Shown: piece after piece, positions 17,828-26,591 of the stretch
Layout: the number at the start of each line of letters is the position of its first letter
Numbering within the stretch: position 1 is the first letter of the stretch
Source of the DNA: Pelagihabitans pacificus
GTDB taxonomy: Bacteria; Bacteroidota; Bacteroidia; Flavobacteriales; Flavobacteriaceae
DNA: 64,000 bases
Assembly: GCF_009371985.2 (NCBI RefSeq)
Contig: NZ_VIKU02000005.1
Span: 124,001 to 188,000, forward strand
Direction: 5' to 3'
Position numbers and translations under genes: made by a program
Notes under the pieces: generated by a model
The model's database searches: none
What the model was told of the DNA's origin: nothing
The model's input: the letters and a program-made list of their open reading frames with translations, nothing else

Positions 17828-18205
17828 ATGAAAGCACCCATACTAGGATTACGCACTACGATTTACAAAGTAGGTGATTTGGAAAAGGCGACCGCTTGGT
17901 ACGCACAAGCCTTTGAAACGGAACCGTATTTTAACGAGCCTTACTATGTGGGCTTTAGCATTGGCGGATACGAACTGGGCTTGCAGCCCGAGCAAAACAC
18001 GAACAAGCAACATGTAGAGAATGTCGTTTCCTATTGGGGCGTCGAAGACATTCAGGAAGCCTATGACCATTTTATACGGCTGGGCGCGACCGAAAACGAG
18101 CAACCCTTCAATGTCGGCGGCGAGCTGATGACCGCTACCGTCTTCGACCCCTTCGGGAATGCTATCGGGTTGATATACAATCCTTATTTCAAACTAAAAG
18201 ACTAA
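17828..18205 (+). CDS. VOC-family protein (glyoxalase-like)
   Basis: The 125-residue protein has one VOC domain with paired beta-alpha-beta units: LRTTIYKVGDLEKATAWYAQ at the start and FDPFGNAIGLIYNPYF at the end. It is shorter and different in sequence from the VOC protein at 15.6 kb. The usual metal residues are not all obvious, so it may be a binding protein. A TfoX-like pseudogene follows after 5 bases, so the two were probably one transcript. Confidence 0.82.
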   Translation: MKAPILGLRTTIYKVGDLEKATAWYAQAFETEPYFNEPYYVGFSIGGYELGLQPEQNTNKQHVENVVSYWGVEDIQEAYDHFIRLGATENEQPFNVGGELMTATVFDPFGNAIGLIYNPYFKLKD

Positions 18206-18210
18206 ATCCT

Positions 18211-18537
18211 ATGGCATCCGATCAACGCTTTGTCGACAACGTGGTAGACCAGATTAAAAGTGTGGGGAAGATATCCGCCCGGAAAATGTTCGGGGAATAC
18301 ATAATCTATGCCGATGGTAAATTGTAGGGCCTGATCTTTGACAACCAACTGTTCCTAAAACCTACCGAATCGGGAAGGGCTTATATCAAAGAAGTTGTAG
18401 AGGCATCTCCCTATCCCGGTGCCAAACCGAGTTTCCTGATCGCCGACCAAATCGAGGACGGCGAATGGTTGAGCCAATTGGTACACATTTCGGCAAAGGA
18501 ACTACCCGTACCCAAACCTAAAAAGAGGAAAAAATAG
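18211..18537 (+). pseudogene. TfoX N-terminal-domain protein gene interrupted by an in-frame TAG
   Basis: Reading from ATG 18211 to TAG 18535-18537 gives 109 codons, with a single in-frame stop at codon 39 (18325-18327). Both sides read as one TfoX/Sxy N-terminal domain: VGKISARKMFGEYIIYADGK before the stop, then GLIFDNQLFLKPTESGRAYI and a Lys-rich tail after it. No frameshift is needed. It is either a recent nonsense mutation or a sequence error. TfoX-like proteins in this family have no established role in Bacteroidota. Confidence 0.8.
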
Positions 18538-18560
18538 TACCTTGGAGACAGTTAGAAGGT

Positions 18561-19538
18561 ATGAAACGAATCGCTGTCAACAGATATTGGTTACTCAAGA
18601 AGGTACGACCAGTACTACTGGCTATCATCTTGCTACCGTTGAGCAGTTGTAGGGACCGCAAACAGGAGAATCCAGCAGCTACCGCGGGGCCCAGGACCTT
18701 CACTACACCACTGGGAAAGGAATTTCAGCTACCTGAACCCTCCGAAAAGATGCTTGATCTGTACCAGACGGCAAAGGTAACCTACGGGTCAAATCCGGAG
18801 GATATAGACGCGCTTATCTGGTACGGAAGAAGAACGGCCTACCTCGGTGAGTATGAAAGGGCCATAGCCATTTATTCGGAGGGGATCAAAAAATTTCCGA
18901 AGAACGCCCGTTTGTACCGACATCGTGGGCACCGCTACATTTCACTGAGACACTTCGATAAGGCCATTGCAGATTTGGAAAAAGCAAGTCGGTTAATACG
19001 GGGGACGGAAAATGAAATCGAGCCCGATGGTTTGCCAAATGCCCTCAACATTCCCGTAAGTACATTGCACGGGAATATTTGGTATCATCTGGGGCTGGCC
19101 TATTACCTGAAACACGATTACCAAAAAGCCCTTGCTGCCTATCAAAAGTGTCGTGAGGTGGGTGATAATGACGATAACCTGGTCTCCAGCACCCATTGGC
19201 TCTATATGATCCAACGCCGTTTGGGCAACCCTGAACGGGCCGATACGCAGCTCGATTCGATCACGGCCAATCTAAAAATCATCGAAAATCATAGCTATTA
19301 TACCCTTTGTAAGTTTTATAAGGACATGCTACCGATAGATTCCCTGCAGACAGTTAAAATTGGCAGTCCGTCTGCAGACGCCATCGTCTACGGATTGGCC
19401 AATTGGTATTTTTATAATGATGATAAGGAACGATCAGAAGCACTTATGGAACGTTTGGTGGAAAGCACCTCTTGGAGTTCCTTTGGCTATATTGCCGCCG
19501 AGACCGATCTCCTCCACTATTTTGAGAAAACCCACTAG
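18561..19538 (+). CDS. TPR-repeat lipoprotein
   Basis: The 325-residue protein has a signal peptide ending in LLPLSSC. At least three tetratricopeptide repeats are visible, for example DALIWYGRRTAYLGEYERAI, ARLYRHRGHRYISLRHFDKA and WYHLGLAYYLKHDYQKALAA. Such solenoids serve protein-protein contacts, here probably in the periplasm. No enzyme domain is seen. It lies 23 bases after the TfoX pseudogene and 74 bases before rpe, which has its own promoter. Confidence 0.85.
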   Translation: MKRIAVNRYWLLKKVRPVLLAIILLPLSSCRDRKQENPAATAGPRTFTTPLGKEFQLPEPSEKMLDLYQTAKVTYGSNPEDIDALIWYGRRTAYLGEYERAIAIYSEGIKKFPKNARLYRHRGHRYISLRHFDKAIADLEKASRLIRGTENEIEPDGLPNALNIPVSTLHGNIWYHLGLAYYLKHDYQKALAAYQKCREVGDNDDNLVSSTHWLYMIQRRLGNPERADTQLDSITANLKIIENHSYYTLCKFYKDMLPIDSLQTVKIGSPSADAIVYGLANWYFYNDDKERSEALMERLVESTSWSSFGYIAAETDLLHYFEKTH

Positions 19539-19578
19539 TGGGAAGTATTTCCATTCTTTTCTTTACCACCCAATTCAT

Positions 19579-19586
19579 TACTTTTG
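19579..19586 (+). promoter_or_regulatory. -7 promoter element for rpe
   Basis: TACTTTTG, an exact TAnnTTTG match, lies 26 bases before the ATG at 19613 and supports that start. Confidence 0.6.
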
Positions 19587-19612
19587 CACCATTATCAAGC
19601 GAAACCTTAAAA

Positions 19613-20275
19613 ATGAGCCGACCTAAAATAGCCCCCTCCCTGCTAGCAGCCGATTTTGGCAACCTACAACGCGATGTCGAAATGGTCAATGAAAGCCTGG
19701 CCGACTGGCACCATATCGATGTCATGGATGGGATCTTTGTACCCAACATTTCTTACGGGATGCCCGTTATCAAGGCCATTCAAAAACATGCTACCAAACC
19801 GTTGGACATGCATTTGATGATCGTGGAACCCGATCGGTATATCAAAGCCTTTGCCAATTTGGGAGCGCACGTGCTCACGGTACACTATGAAGCCTGCAAC
19901 CACTTACACAGAACCTTACAGGCGATTAAATCGGAAGGGATGTTGGCGGGTGTTGCCTTAAACCCACATACCAGTGTGAGCCTACTGGAGGATACGATCA
20001 ACGATATCGATTTGGTGTGCCTGATGAGTGTGAATCCGGGATTCGGCGGACAGTCATTTATCGAGAATACGTATGACAAGTTAACTGCCTTAAAAGAACT
20101 GATTCAAAAGAAAGGTACCCACACCTTGATTGAAATCGACGGGGGGGTCACCGATGCCAATGCCAAGAAATTGGTCGACTACGGGGCAGATGTTTTGGTC
20201 GCCGGGAGCTTTGTCTTCAAGGCCCAAGACCCCACGGCTACCATTGCCCACCTGGCAAGCATCACCAATTCTTAG
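19613..20275 (+). CDS. rpe: Ribulose-phosphate 3-epimerase
   Basis: Rpe interconverts ribulose 5-phosphate and xylulose 5-phosphate in the pentose phosphate pathway. The 220-residue TIM barrel has the conserved SLLAADFGNL start, HIDVMDGIFVPNISYG with metal His/Asp, DMHLMIVEP, SVNPGFGGQSF and EIDGGV, which carry the remaining catalytic residues. The ATG at 19613 gives the usual N-terminus; longer frames run over the promoter. Its stop overlaps the stop of the convergent CBS gene by four bases. Confidence 0.97.
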   Translation: MSRPKIAPSLLAADFGNLQRDVEMVNESLADWHHIDVMDGIFVPNISYGMPVIKAIQKHATKPLDMHLMIVEPDRYIKAFANLGAHVLTVHYEACNHLHRTLQAIKSEGMLAGVALNPHTSVSLLEDTINDIDLVCLMSVNPGFGGQSFIENTYDKLTALKELIQKKGTHTLIEIDGGVTDANAKKLVDYGADVLVAGSFVFKAQDPTATIAHLASITNS

Positions 20276-20703
20276 TATTGATCAAGTAAGTACTTGATCA
20301 AATCGGTAGTGGTGACGATACCCACCAACTTCTCGTCTTCCACGACGGGCAGTGCATGGTATTCTTTGGAAGCCAGGATTTCCGCCACTTCCTTGATCGT
20401 CGTATGGGGAGATACACGTTCCAAACTTCTGGCCATCAACTGTGGTATGGTAAACATATTGTAAACAATGGTATCCCCGTCATCGTCATCCTCATTCCGA
20501 TAGGCACCGTCCGCAAAACTAATGCGGAGCAAATCGGTGAGACTCAACATGCCGATGATTTTCTCCCCCTTTACCACCGGAATATGTCGAATACGATGCT
20601 TTTTAAACAAATGTTCCGCTTTTTCCAATCCATCGGTCGCGTTTAAACTTATAATGTTCTTCGTCATTATGGTCGATACTGGTATGCTGTCTCGTACACT
20701 CAT
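20272..20703 (-). CDS. CBS-domain protein
   Basis: This 143-residue protein consists of a CBS pair (about 8-65 and 88-143): VSTIMTKNIISLNATD with HIPVVKGEKIIGMLSLTDL, then HALPVVEDEKLVGIVTTTDL. CBS pairs usually bind adenine nucleotides and act as regulators or sensors. An acidic Glu/Asp stretch lies between the two motifs. The target is unknown. It converges on rpe with overlapping stop codons and no room for a terminator between them. Confidence 0.88.
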   Translation of the reverse strand: MSVRDSIPVSTIMTKNIISLNATDGLEKAEHLFKKHRIRHIPVVKGEKIIGMLSLTDLLRISFADGAYRNEDDDDGDTIVYNMFTIPQLMARSLERVSPHTTIKEVAEILASKEYHALPVVEDEKLVGIVTTTDLIKYLLDQY

Positions 20704-20838
20704 GGCTTTGCGCTTTTAATTAGAACTCTAAGTTTCGACTATTTTCCCGGGAAAAGTATGATAAATGTCATAATCCCTAGGCTCAAAATACCACTCCCTG
20801 ATAAAAGTCCCCTCGTATTCCGTTTCCTATAAAATCCC

Positions 20839-20846
20839 TAGCTTTG
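20839..20846 (+). promoter_or_regulatory. -7 promoter element for ypdA
   Basis: TAGCTTTG, an exact TAnnTTTG match, lies 38 bases before the ypdA start codon. Confidence 0.55.
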
Positions 20847-20884
20847 TAACTCGTCAAAAATGATTTTGTAGATAAGGTGTTGCC

Positions 20885-21868
20885 ATGGAAAAATTGGATG
20901 TTTTAATCGTAGGAGGCGGCCCCATCGGTATTGCCTGTGGACTGGAAGCCAAAAAGAAAGGGCTCGGTTACCTGATTGTGGAGAAAGGACCCATCGTGAA
21001 TTCCCTTTTCAACTATCCGGTGAATATGCAGTTTTTTTCCTCTTCGGAGCGATTGGAGATCGATGACATTCCCTTTATCAGTAAGGAAGCCAAACCCAAA
21101 CGCAATGAGGCATTGGAATACTACCGTAGGATTGTTAGCAGCAACTCACTGAACATCCATCTTTTTGAAAAAGTGGAAACTGTGGAGAAAACGGGGGATG
21201 GATTTGAGATCATCTCGGACAAGAATCGTTATATGGCCGAGCATGTCATCATTGCCACCGGTTTCTATGACCTCCCGAACAACTTGAACGTTCCGGGCGA
21301 AGATCTTCCCAAAGTATCGCATTACTATAAAGATCCCCATTATTACGCCCGACAAAAATTGGCCGTTGTAGGTGCCAGTAATTCCGCCATCGATGCCGCT
21401 TTGGAATGTTGGCGAAAAGGTTCGGAGGTGACCCTGATCATTCGTGGACCCGAAGTAGGGCAACGGGTCAAATATTGGGTACGGCCCGATATCATTAATC
21501 GCATCGAGGAAGGGAGCATCAAGGCCTATTTCAACTCCACCGTCAAGGAAATCAAGGAAACCGAACTGATCATAGATACACCCGAAGGAGAGGTCATTTT
21601 AGAAAACGACTTTGTACTGGCCCTCACCGGCTATATGCCGAACTTTGAATTTCTCGAAAAATTGGGCATCGAACTGTCCCGAGACGAAAAAAGGCTTCCC
21701 GCCTACAACCCTGAGACTATGGAGACCAATGTAGAGGGGCTCTACCTCGCGGGGGTGATCTGCGGCGGAATGGAAACCCATAAATGGTTCATCGAGAACT
21801 CTCGGATTCATGCACCAATAATTATTTCGCACATCCTTTCCAAACAGCTGGTCGACAGCAGGGCATAA
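20885..21868 (+). CDS. ypdA: YpdA family putative bacillithiol disulfide reductase
   Basis: The 327-residue flavoprotein has two nucleotide-binding Rossmann motifs: VLIVGGGPIGIACGLEA for FAD near the N-terminus, and LAVVGASNSAIDAALECWRKG for NADPH near 160. It lacks the CxxC of thioredoxin reductases, as YpdA does. The C-terminal VICGGMETHKWFIENSR segment is typical of the family. YpdA reduces oxidised bacillithiol (BSSB) with NADPH in the cytosol, so its presence suggests that this bacterium makes bacillithiol. It is transcribed divergently from the CBS gene. Confidence 0.92.
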   Translation: MEKLDVLIVGGGPIGIACGLEAKKKGLGYLIVEKGPIVNSLFNYPVNMQFFSSSERLEIDDIPFISKEAKPKRNEALEYYRRIVSSNSLNIHLFEKVETVEKTGDGFEIISDKNRYMAEHVIIATGFYDLPNNLNVPGEDLPKVSHYYKDPHYYARQKLAVVGASNSAIDAALECWRKGSEVTLIIRGPEVGQRVKYWVRPDIINRIEEGSIKAYFNSTVKEIKETELIIDTPEGEVILENDFVLALTGYMPNFEFLEKLGIELSRDEKRLPAYNPETMETNVEGLYLAGVICGGMETHKWFIENSRIHAPIIISHILSKQLVDSRA

Positions 21869-21965
21869 CACTTATGTCACTGTTTTCCGGGGGGTACGAT
21901 TCGCTGGTTCCGGTATGGTCAATACCCATCACGTAGGTCACCTTTGTAGTATTAAATCATATCCT

Positions 21966-22457
21966 ATGCGATTTGTAGTACCAAAAGTAGTAGCCCTATG
22001 TTCATCCTTCCTAATTTATTGTGGATACAATACCGAAAAAAGGACAACCTCCGTTGAGGAAGCTGTTGCGACCTACAAGATAACCATGAAGCGCGGGGGC
22101 CTACATCAAGATGCTTTTCAGGTAGTGGGAAACAACCTGCGTTACATTCCCGATTCAACCAGCTCCAAAATTTTCGAACGGTACAACATCCCCTCGCTTA
22201 AAAAAATGGATAATCAGGTGGTACTTGAATTTTTCAAGAATATTGAACAACTGGGGTTTTGGAAACTCAATGACGAATACCGCACCGATGCTTCCTGTAC
22301 GAGCTCCCTTATTGTAACTGTTGAACAAAACGGCCGTATAAAAACCGTTCGTTGTGACGATTTTGAACGTAATTGTCCGCCTGTTATAAAATATATCGAT
22401 CAAAAAGTGGTTGAATTGGAAGGAAATTATCTGATATGGACGTTCCTGCCCGGATAA
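21966..22457 (+). CDS. Hypothetical lipoprotein (DUF6438-like pattern, weak)
   Basis: The 163-residue protein has a short signal peptide with LIYCGY as a possible lipobox. The mature part starts YKITMKRGG and includes FFKNIEQLGFWKLNDEYRTD, then a strand SLIVTVEQNGRIKTVRC and a helix IKYIDQKVVELEG. This order recalls the DUF6438 family, but the match is by impression only. The ATG at 21966 is preferred to an upstream in-frame start because it begins the signal peptide. Confidence 0.6.
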   Translation: MRFVVPKVVALCSSFLIYCGYNTEKRTTSVEEAVATYKITMKRGGLHQDAFQVVGNNLRYIPDSTSSKIFERYNIPSLKKMDNQVVLEFFKNIEQLGFWKLNDEYRTDASCTSSLIVTVEQNGRIKTVRCDDFERNCPPVIKYIDQKVVELEGNYLIWTFLPG

Positions 22458-22608
22458 AACAGTAGGATACTACCCGGTTCTTTTGAACATCGTTGGTTAA
22501 ATGGTATCTTAATTCCATCAATATATAATTATCAACTATAGGCCATCACTGTAAAATCGAAATCGAGATGAAATTTTATGGTACTGAAGCCCCGGTCTCG
22601 GAATAGGT

Positions 22609-24603
22609 ATGATATTGAAACCTTTTTATGATTTTTTTGTTTTCCGGAGGAAAATTCCAACCATCCCAACTTTGGCATGGATGGCTATTCTATGGGTATT
22701 GGCACCCTCCTATTCACAAAACGGTTCACCGGGTACCGAGGAAGGGGTAGATCAAAAAATATGGTTCTCGACGATTCCCGTCGAACGGCAGGAATCGCTG
22801 CAACCCTATTACGAGGCATTGAAAAATGCCGAATATGGGGTTCCCCGCTTTTCAATCCTTGAACAGTTGGCCGAACGGCACATAGAGACCGCCAACACCG
22901 ACTCCATTTTGTTTTATAGCAATCAGTACATTAAGGAACTCACCAATTGGGACGAGCCCGAATCAGCAAGAAAAAACTACTATGCCAAAGCCTATTATTA
23001 CAAAGCTATTGGAAATAAGTTCAACGGTTTGCTCGACAATGCCGTGGAATGGCATATAAGAGGAATCACCGAAGCAGAGGCCTCTAATAATAAAGAGTAT
23101 CAGTTTCGAAATAAAATCGGTCTGGGCAAGGTATATGAGTTAAAGCAAGAATTTGACAAGGCCATCCCCATCTTGGAGGAAGCCTATGCCGATTTCGGAT
23201 CGTCGTTTCCCAGACAGGCCAACGAAGCCCTGCGTTATTTGGGCGATGCTCATTACAGTTCCAACGACCTTGAAAAGGCCAAGACCTTTTACGAACAATC
23301 CAAAAAGGGAAGTACGGCCTTGGGTGACACGGGGAAGGAATTATCGGTCAACCTGAAACTAGGCCGTATCGCGGAACGGGAAAATCGTTTTGATGAGGCC
23401 TTCGCCCTTTACAACACGGCTCGGGAAAGCGGATTGAAAGAGGGACTTTTTGCACTTTATTTTGAAGGCTGCATCCGAATCGGGGACTTGTTCTTTAGGG
23501 AAAAAAATTATGAGGCTGCCACCACCGCGCTTTCCATCGCCTACGTGAACGCCATTGATAGGGAAAATTTGAATTATCAGGCAGAAATACTGGATATACA
23601 ACGAAGGGCCTTTTCGGCTCAAGGAGACTACAAAAACGCCTATGCGGTCATGACGCAGTTGGCTTCCGTACGCAGTCAAATCGCCCAACAACAACAACGC
23701 AAAATCAGTAGGGAATTGGAAGTGCAATACGAGACCTTGCAAAAAGAGAAGGAGATTTTGTCCCTGGAGGAGGACCAACTTAAAAAGACAGCTGAACTCA
23801 ACCGGCAAAAAACCATAAAGAATGCATTTCTGATTGGATTTTTGGTCATTTTGATTCCCGTAATCGCCCTGCTATATACCTACTACCAAAAGTTACAGGC
23901 TCAGAGCGAATTGGCAATGAAACAGGAGGAAATCAATCGGCAAAAAGTGGAATCGCTCAAACAGGAACAGGAACTTGACCTCATCAAGGCCGCTATCGAG
24001 GGCCAGGACGAGGAGCGCAAACGCATTGCCCAGGAACTCCACGACAGCATTGGCGGTAACTTGGCAGGAATCAAATTACAGCTCGCCAGTATCGACCAAG
24101 ACACGGAGCAACTAGGTCTCATCGGTAAGCACTTGGACGAGACCTATCAACTCGTTAGGGATATTTCGCATACCCTGATTCCCAAAAAATTCCGAAACAA
24201 CGTCTTTACCCAGCTTATACGCGAATATGTGAAGTCCATTGCCAATACCGGAAGCATGACCATTGGTTTTCACCCACACCCGGAGGACAAGGTAAACGGC
24301 ATTGACGAAAAAATACAGCTGGAATTGTTTAAAATTATACAAGAGCTACTGACCAATACCTTGAAACACGCCGAGGCAAAAAAGATAGATATTCATTTGA
24401 GTCATTTGGATACCAGCATTTCCTTATTGTTCGAGGACAACGGCAAGGGATTCGAGCTATCCAAAAAGCAGGATGGCATCGGTTTTAAAAACATTAAGAG
24501 CCGCATTTCCGAAATGAAGGGGCAATTGCATATCGATTCCGCCCCGAAAAGGGGAACCGTCGTAGCTATAGAAATGCCTATTTCTAAAAAACTAGAAGAA
24601 TGA
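22609..24603 (+). CDS. TPR-containing sensor histidine kinase (NarX/HisKA_3 type)
   Basis: The 664-residue kinase has an N-terminal signal segment, a probably periplasmic TPR region (about 60-390), a transmembrane helix near 403-425, a coiled coil, then HisKA_3 with phospho-acceptor His478 in AQELHDSIGGNLAGIK. The HATPase part shows the N box ELLTNTLKHAEAKK, the G1 box EDNGKGFEL and GIGFKNIKSRISEM. It autophosphorylates and should pass phosphate to the NarL-type regulator whose ATG overlaps its stop by four bases. The input signal is unknown. This TPR-kinase layout is common in Flavobacteriaceae. Confidence 0.93.
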   Translation: MILKPFYDFFVFRRKIPTIPTLAWMAILWVLAPSYSQNGSPGTEEGVDQKIWFSTIPVERQESLQPYYEALKNAEYGVPRFSILEQLAERHIETANTDSILFYSNQYIKELTNWDEPESARKNYYAKAYYYKAIGNKFNGLLDNAVEWHIRGITEAEASNNKEYQFRNKIGLGKVYELKQEFDKAIPILEEAYADFGSSFPRQANEALRYLGDAHYSSNDLEKAKTFYEQSKKGSTALGDTGKELSVNLKLGRIAERENRFDEAFALYNTARESGLKEGLFALYFEGCIRIGDLFFREKNYEAATTALSIAYVNAIDRENLNYQAEILDIQRRAFSAQGDYKNAYAVMTQLASVRSQIAQQQQRKISRELEVQYETLQKEKEILSLEEDQLKKTAELNRQKTIKNAFLIGFLVILIPVIALLYTYYQKLQAQSELAMKQEEINRQKVESLKQEQELDLIKAAIEGQDEERKRIAQELHDSIGGNLAGIKLQLASIDQDTEQLGLIGKHLDETYQLVRDISHTLIPKKFRNNVFTQLIREYVKSIANTGSMTIGFHPHPEDKVNGIDEKIQLELFKIIQELLTNTLKHAEAKKIDIHLSHLDTSISLLFEDNGKGFELSKKQDGIGFKNIKSRISEMKGQLHIDSAPKRGTVVAIEMPISKKLEE

Positions 24604-25244
24604 AATACAACCTGATTATCGCCGACGACCATAAAATGTTTATTGACGGATTGATAAGCATCTTAAGGGATGCCCCTGAATTCAATATCGCCCTTACCGC
24701 AAAAAATGGCGCCCAAGTAATAAAATATCTGGACATCAACGGTACGGACAACCTGCACTTGCTAATTACCGACCTCACCATGCCCGAAATGGACGGTATT
24801 GAACTCAATCGCATCGTAAAGGAAAAGTTCGCCGCACTAAAAACATTGGTGGTAAGTATGCATATCGATGGCGGTATGATCGATAAACTGATTCGGAACA
24901 ATTTGGACGGATACGTACCCAAGAATGCGGAGAAGGAAGAATTGCTCACTGCCATCCGCACTATCGTCAAAGGTGAAAAATATTTCGCTAACGAAATCAA
25001 GCAAGCCTACACCGAGGCTATGTTCGAAAACAGGAAGCGGGAAGAGATTTCCCTTACCGAACGGGAAATAGAGGTCTTAACGCTCATCGCCGAAGAGTAT
25101 ACCACGCAGGAAATCGCGGACAAACTTTTTTTAAGCAAGCACACCATCGAAAGTTACCGTAAAAATTTGATTTCCAAACTACAGGTAAAAAACCTGGCCG
25201 GGCTCACCAAACACGCCATTAAGATGGGGCTGTTGGATTCTTGA
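24600..25244 (+). CDS. NarL/FixJ-family response regulator
   Basis: The 214-residue regulator has a receiver with the acidic pair IIADDHKMF and phospho-acceptor Asp58 in ITDLTMPEMDG, and a C-terminal LuxR-type HTH (about 150-214) with SLTEREIEVLTLIAEEYTT, QEIADKLFLSKHTIESY and NLAGLTKHAIKMG. It is translationally coupled to the kinase by an ATGA overlap and is its cognate regulator. A decayed fragment resembling its C-terminus occurs at 30.7 kb. Confidence 0.95.
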   Translation: MKYNLIIADDHKMFIDGLISILRDAPEFNIALTAKNGAQVIKYLDINGTDNLHLLITDLTMPEMDGIELNRIVKEKFAALKTLVVSMHIDGGMIDKLIRNNLDGYVPKNAEKEELLTAIRTIVKGEKYFANEIKQAYTEAMFENRKREEISLTEREIEVLTLIAEEYTTQEIADKLFLSKHTIESYRKNLISKLQVKNLAGLTKHAIKMGLLDS

Positions 25245-25290
25245 TATCCTTTGGAGATTGTTTCAAGGCTATTGGTTTGTTTGAATGGGG

Positions 25291-26550
25291 TCAACGCCTT
25301 ATCGCCGCTTCGAGCTGTGTTTCGTATTGTTCCAATTGCTTCCAAATGGAAAAAAATTGTTTCGCACCCTCTGGATCAAGGTCGGTATTGATAAATAGCA
25401 ATTTTCCGATTTTTGTATCCGGATCAAAAAACATAAAAGTCGATACCCCGGGATCCCCACCCGTATGGCCTATGTAACCCTCTGGTGTATGCCCAAGGAA
25501 AACCCCTGAATTGTATTCATCATCATAGGGATTGTCAACATCCCTTTCCTCAAAATGGTTTTCATCAAGTAATTCGGAAAAAAGAAGGCGATAACTTTCC
25601 GCAGACAAAAGGCTTCCCTTTCCCGTAAACCCTAGAATGAGTTCTCGGAGGTATTTGCTGAAATCGTTCACCGAGGTGATCAACCCGCCATCCGGATACG
25701 TAACCAAATGATAGAAGGGAATTTCCTCCCCCGATAGACTGTATAGCTTGGTGTGTTCGGAGGGGTCGATATCCGAAAAAGTCCATCCGGTAGCCGCCAT
25801 TCCCAGTGGTTTCAGTATGTATTGTGAGCTGAAATCGGAGTACTTTTGACCCGTTGCCAGCTCCAATACGTACGCGGCCAAGGTAGCTCCCACATTGGAA
25901 TACTCGTAGCGTTCCCCAGGTTTGTTTTCCAGATAGTTCGTCTTCAGATACCAACTCCCATCCTTGGAGAGGAAGTTCCTTAAAAAATCTCCCATCTCCA
26001 TATCGGCTTCCGGCGAATTAAACTCCTCCGAAATCTGTAACGCCTTTGCCTTTTCATACAGGCCTTCGCTTTCGATGATATACGACTTTTCACTATATAA
26101 GTCACCATCGTAAATAGTGCCGGTATGGGTGGCAAGTTGCTTGATGGTGATGGGCTCTTCGGGATAGGCCGGGTTGACTACTTTAAAGGGCAAGTAATCA
26201 TTAATGGGATCGTTGATATCCAATTTTCCCATTTCCTGGGCCTTCAGTAAGGCCACCCCGATCAAAGTCTTGGAAACGGATGCTATATTTTGGAGTGTGT
26301 TGGCGGTATATGGAACGTCCTCCGAGGTATTGGCATAGCCAAAACCCTTTGAATACAACGTAGTATCCTGATTGACGATGGCAACCCCAAACCCTTTGAT
26401 ATATCCTGGTGCTAGAAGGTCGTTGAGCTTGGTGGTCAATGAAGCCTTTAGAACTTCGGCCTCGGTTTTAGACTCTTTTGAACTTTTGGTTTTTTGATTA
26501 CATGCTGCAAATGAGAGCACACTCAATAACAGTAGTATCGGCTTTCTCAT
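25291..26550 (-). CDS. Beta-lactamase-family serine hydrolase lipoprotein
   Basis: The 419-residue protein has a lipobox (LSFAACN). It shows the class C/esterase-like serine hydrolase motifs: SxxK as S91-V-S-K94, YxN in RYEYSNVGA, and HTGGD near the C-terminus in place of KTG. Such proteins are usually peptidases or esterases acting in the periplasm rather than true beta-lactamases. The ATG at 26550 starts a proper signal peptide; a start 15 codons upstream is less likely. It lies downstream of the DUF6624 gene on the same strand with a 41-base gap. Confidence 0.88.
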   Translation of the reverse strand: MRKPILLLLSVLSFAACNQKTKSSKESKTEAEVLKASLTTKLNDLLAPGYIKGFGVAIVNQDTTLYSKGFGYANTSEDVPYTANTLQNIASVSKTLIGVALLKAQEMGKLDINDPINDYLPFKVVNPAYPEEPITIKQLATHTGTIYDGDLYSEKSYIIESEGLYEKAKALQISEEFNSPEADMEMGDFLRNFLSKDGSWYLKTNYLENKPGERYEYSNVGATLAAYVLELATGQKYSDFSSQYILKPLGMAATGWTFSDIDPSEHTKLYSLSGEEIPFYHLVTYPDGGLITSVNDFSKYLRELILGFTGKGSLLSAESYRLLFSELLDENHFEERDVDNPYDDEYNSGVFLGHTPEGYIGHTGGDPGVSTFMFFDPDTKIGKLLFINTDLDPEGAKQFFSIWKQLEQYETQLEAAIRR

Positions 26551-26591
26551 GGATATGCTTTTATATGTTTTTAGTATTTTGTTACGGATTT

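Noticed and set aside
18325-18327. Recoding or readthrough of the TAG in the TfoX-like gene
   Set aside because: TAG is not the selenocysteine codon, no pyrrolysine system is expected in this group, and no recoding structure is visible; a nonsense mutation is simpler.
25291-26550. A true class C beta-lactamase
   Set aside because: SxxK and YxN are present, but HTGGD replaces the KTG motif and the protein is a lipoprotein with extra segments; a serine peptidase or esterase is more likely.
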